From Gaiellasilicea sp963730405 (lineage in GTDB: Bacteria; Actinomycetota; Thermoleophilia; Gaiellales; Gaiellaceae): a DNA stretch of 13,510 nt. The position numbers were made by a program, and so were the translations under genes. The notes below the pieces were generated by a model. That model did no database searches, was not told the origin of the DNA, and worked only from the letters and a program-made list of their open reading frames with translations. Numbering within the stretch: the stretch's first letter is position 1; each line of letters begins with the position of its first letter. Of this stretch, positions 13,309 to 13,510 are shown piece after piece. The DNA lies in the NCBI GenBank assembly GCA_963730405.1, contig CAVSRW010000018.1:1-13510 (forward strand). Reading direction: 5' to 3'.

Positions 13309-13510
13309 GTGCTCTCTCCGGCAGTCTTCAAGGCCTACGACGTTCGCGGCGTCTACCCGGACGAGCTCGACGAGGAGGGCGCATACGCGATCGGCCGCGC
13401 CTACGTCGAGCAGTTCGAACCGACGCAGATCGCTGTCGGCCGTGACATGCGCCTCTCCTCCCCCTCGATGGCGGCCGCACTGATCGACGGCGCGGTCGAC
13501 GGGGGCGCCG
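13309..13510 (+). CDS. Phosphomannomutase/phosphoglucomutase, 5' part
   Basis: The window ends 67 codons into this gene. The visible N-terminus has FKAYDVRGVYPDEL, AYAIGRAYVEQF, and AVGRDMRLSSPSM, the opening motifs of the alpha-D-phosphohexomutase family (ManB/AlgC type). Such enzymes interconvert hexose 6- and 1-phosphates for nucleotide sugar synthesis. The phosphoserine loop, metal loop and sugar-binding loop lie beyond the edge, so mannose versus glucose specificity cannot be judged. The GTG start is supported by TAGCGT six bases upstream. Confidence 0.88.
   Translation, partial: MLSPAVFKAYDVRGVYPDELDEEGAYAIGRAYVEQFEPTQIAVGRDMRLSSPSMAAALIDGAVDGGA

Noticed and set aside
9470..13483. 1,337-residue plus-strand open frame
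   Set aside because: Only its start is the TIM-barrel protein; after the frameshift near 10207 it is antisense to the cyclase gene and very rich in Arg, Asp, Glu and Leu, with no domain.

Overview
The window is GC-rich, densely packed bacterial chromosome with few gaps and many start/stop overlaps. Codon positions are so GC-biased that long empty reading frames run antisense to real genes. The gene content suggests a deep-branching actinobacterium of the Thermoleophilia/Gaiella/Solirubrobacter kind: archaeal-type cyclic 2,3-diphosphoglycerate (cDPG) genes, a System I cytochrome c maturation cluster, a class III cyclase-AAA-TPR protein, and leaderless genes with a TANNNT -10 element. That placement is inference; no rRNA or tRNA is present.

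Layout. (1) 8-3986, minus strand, a four-gene operon read right to left: calcineurin-like metallophosphoesterase, cDPG synthetase, 2-phosphoglycerate kinase (2PGK), and a divergent GlpX-like protein. 2PGK and the synthetase would convert 2-phosphoglycerate to 2,3-diphosphoglycerate and then to cDPG. The two flanking phosphohydrolase-fold proteins are candidates for turning the compound over. (2) 4032-4999, plus strand: a small PD-(D/E)XK-like protein followed by hypoxanthine phosphoribosyltransferase, whose only plausible start is a CTG behind a strong Shine-Dalgarno sequence. (3) 4996-6189, minus strand: a secreted coiled-coil M23 (LytM/EnvC-like) peptidase. (4) 6270-9176, minus strand, an operon of ccmE (CxxxY type), ccmF, a short CcmI-like protein and a 56-residue proline-rich repeat microprotein. 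(5) 9195-9437, minus strand: an 80-residue unknown protein with a Cys/His cluster. (6) 9497-10331, plus strand: an endonuclease IV/xylose isomerase-like TIM barrel. (7) 10304-13231, minus strand: an adenylate/guanylate cyclase-AAA-TPR protein. (8) 13309 to the window edge, plus strand: the 5' end of a phosphomannomutase/phosphoglucomutase.

Three conserved genes (glpX-like, cDPG synthetase, TIM barrel) each carry one net +1 frameshift, although the protein is conserved on both sides. Indel errors in an unpolished assembly explain this more simply than three independent gene deaths, but reads are needed to decide.

Two signals stand out. One is the cDPG operon in a bacterium, with a GlpX paralogue that has lost several catalytic residues. 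The other is that seven of eight transcription-unit heads have a TANNNT hexamer exactly 6 or 7 bases before an ATG/GTG, the signature of leaderless mRNAs. No CRISPR array, insertion sequence, tRNA, rRNA or phage gene was seen.
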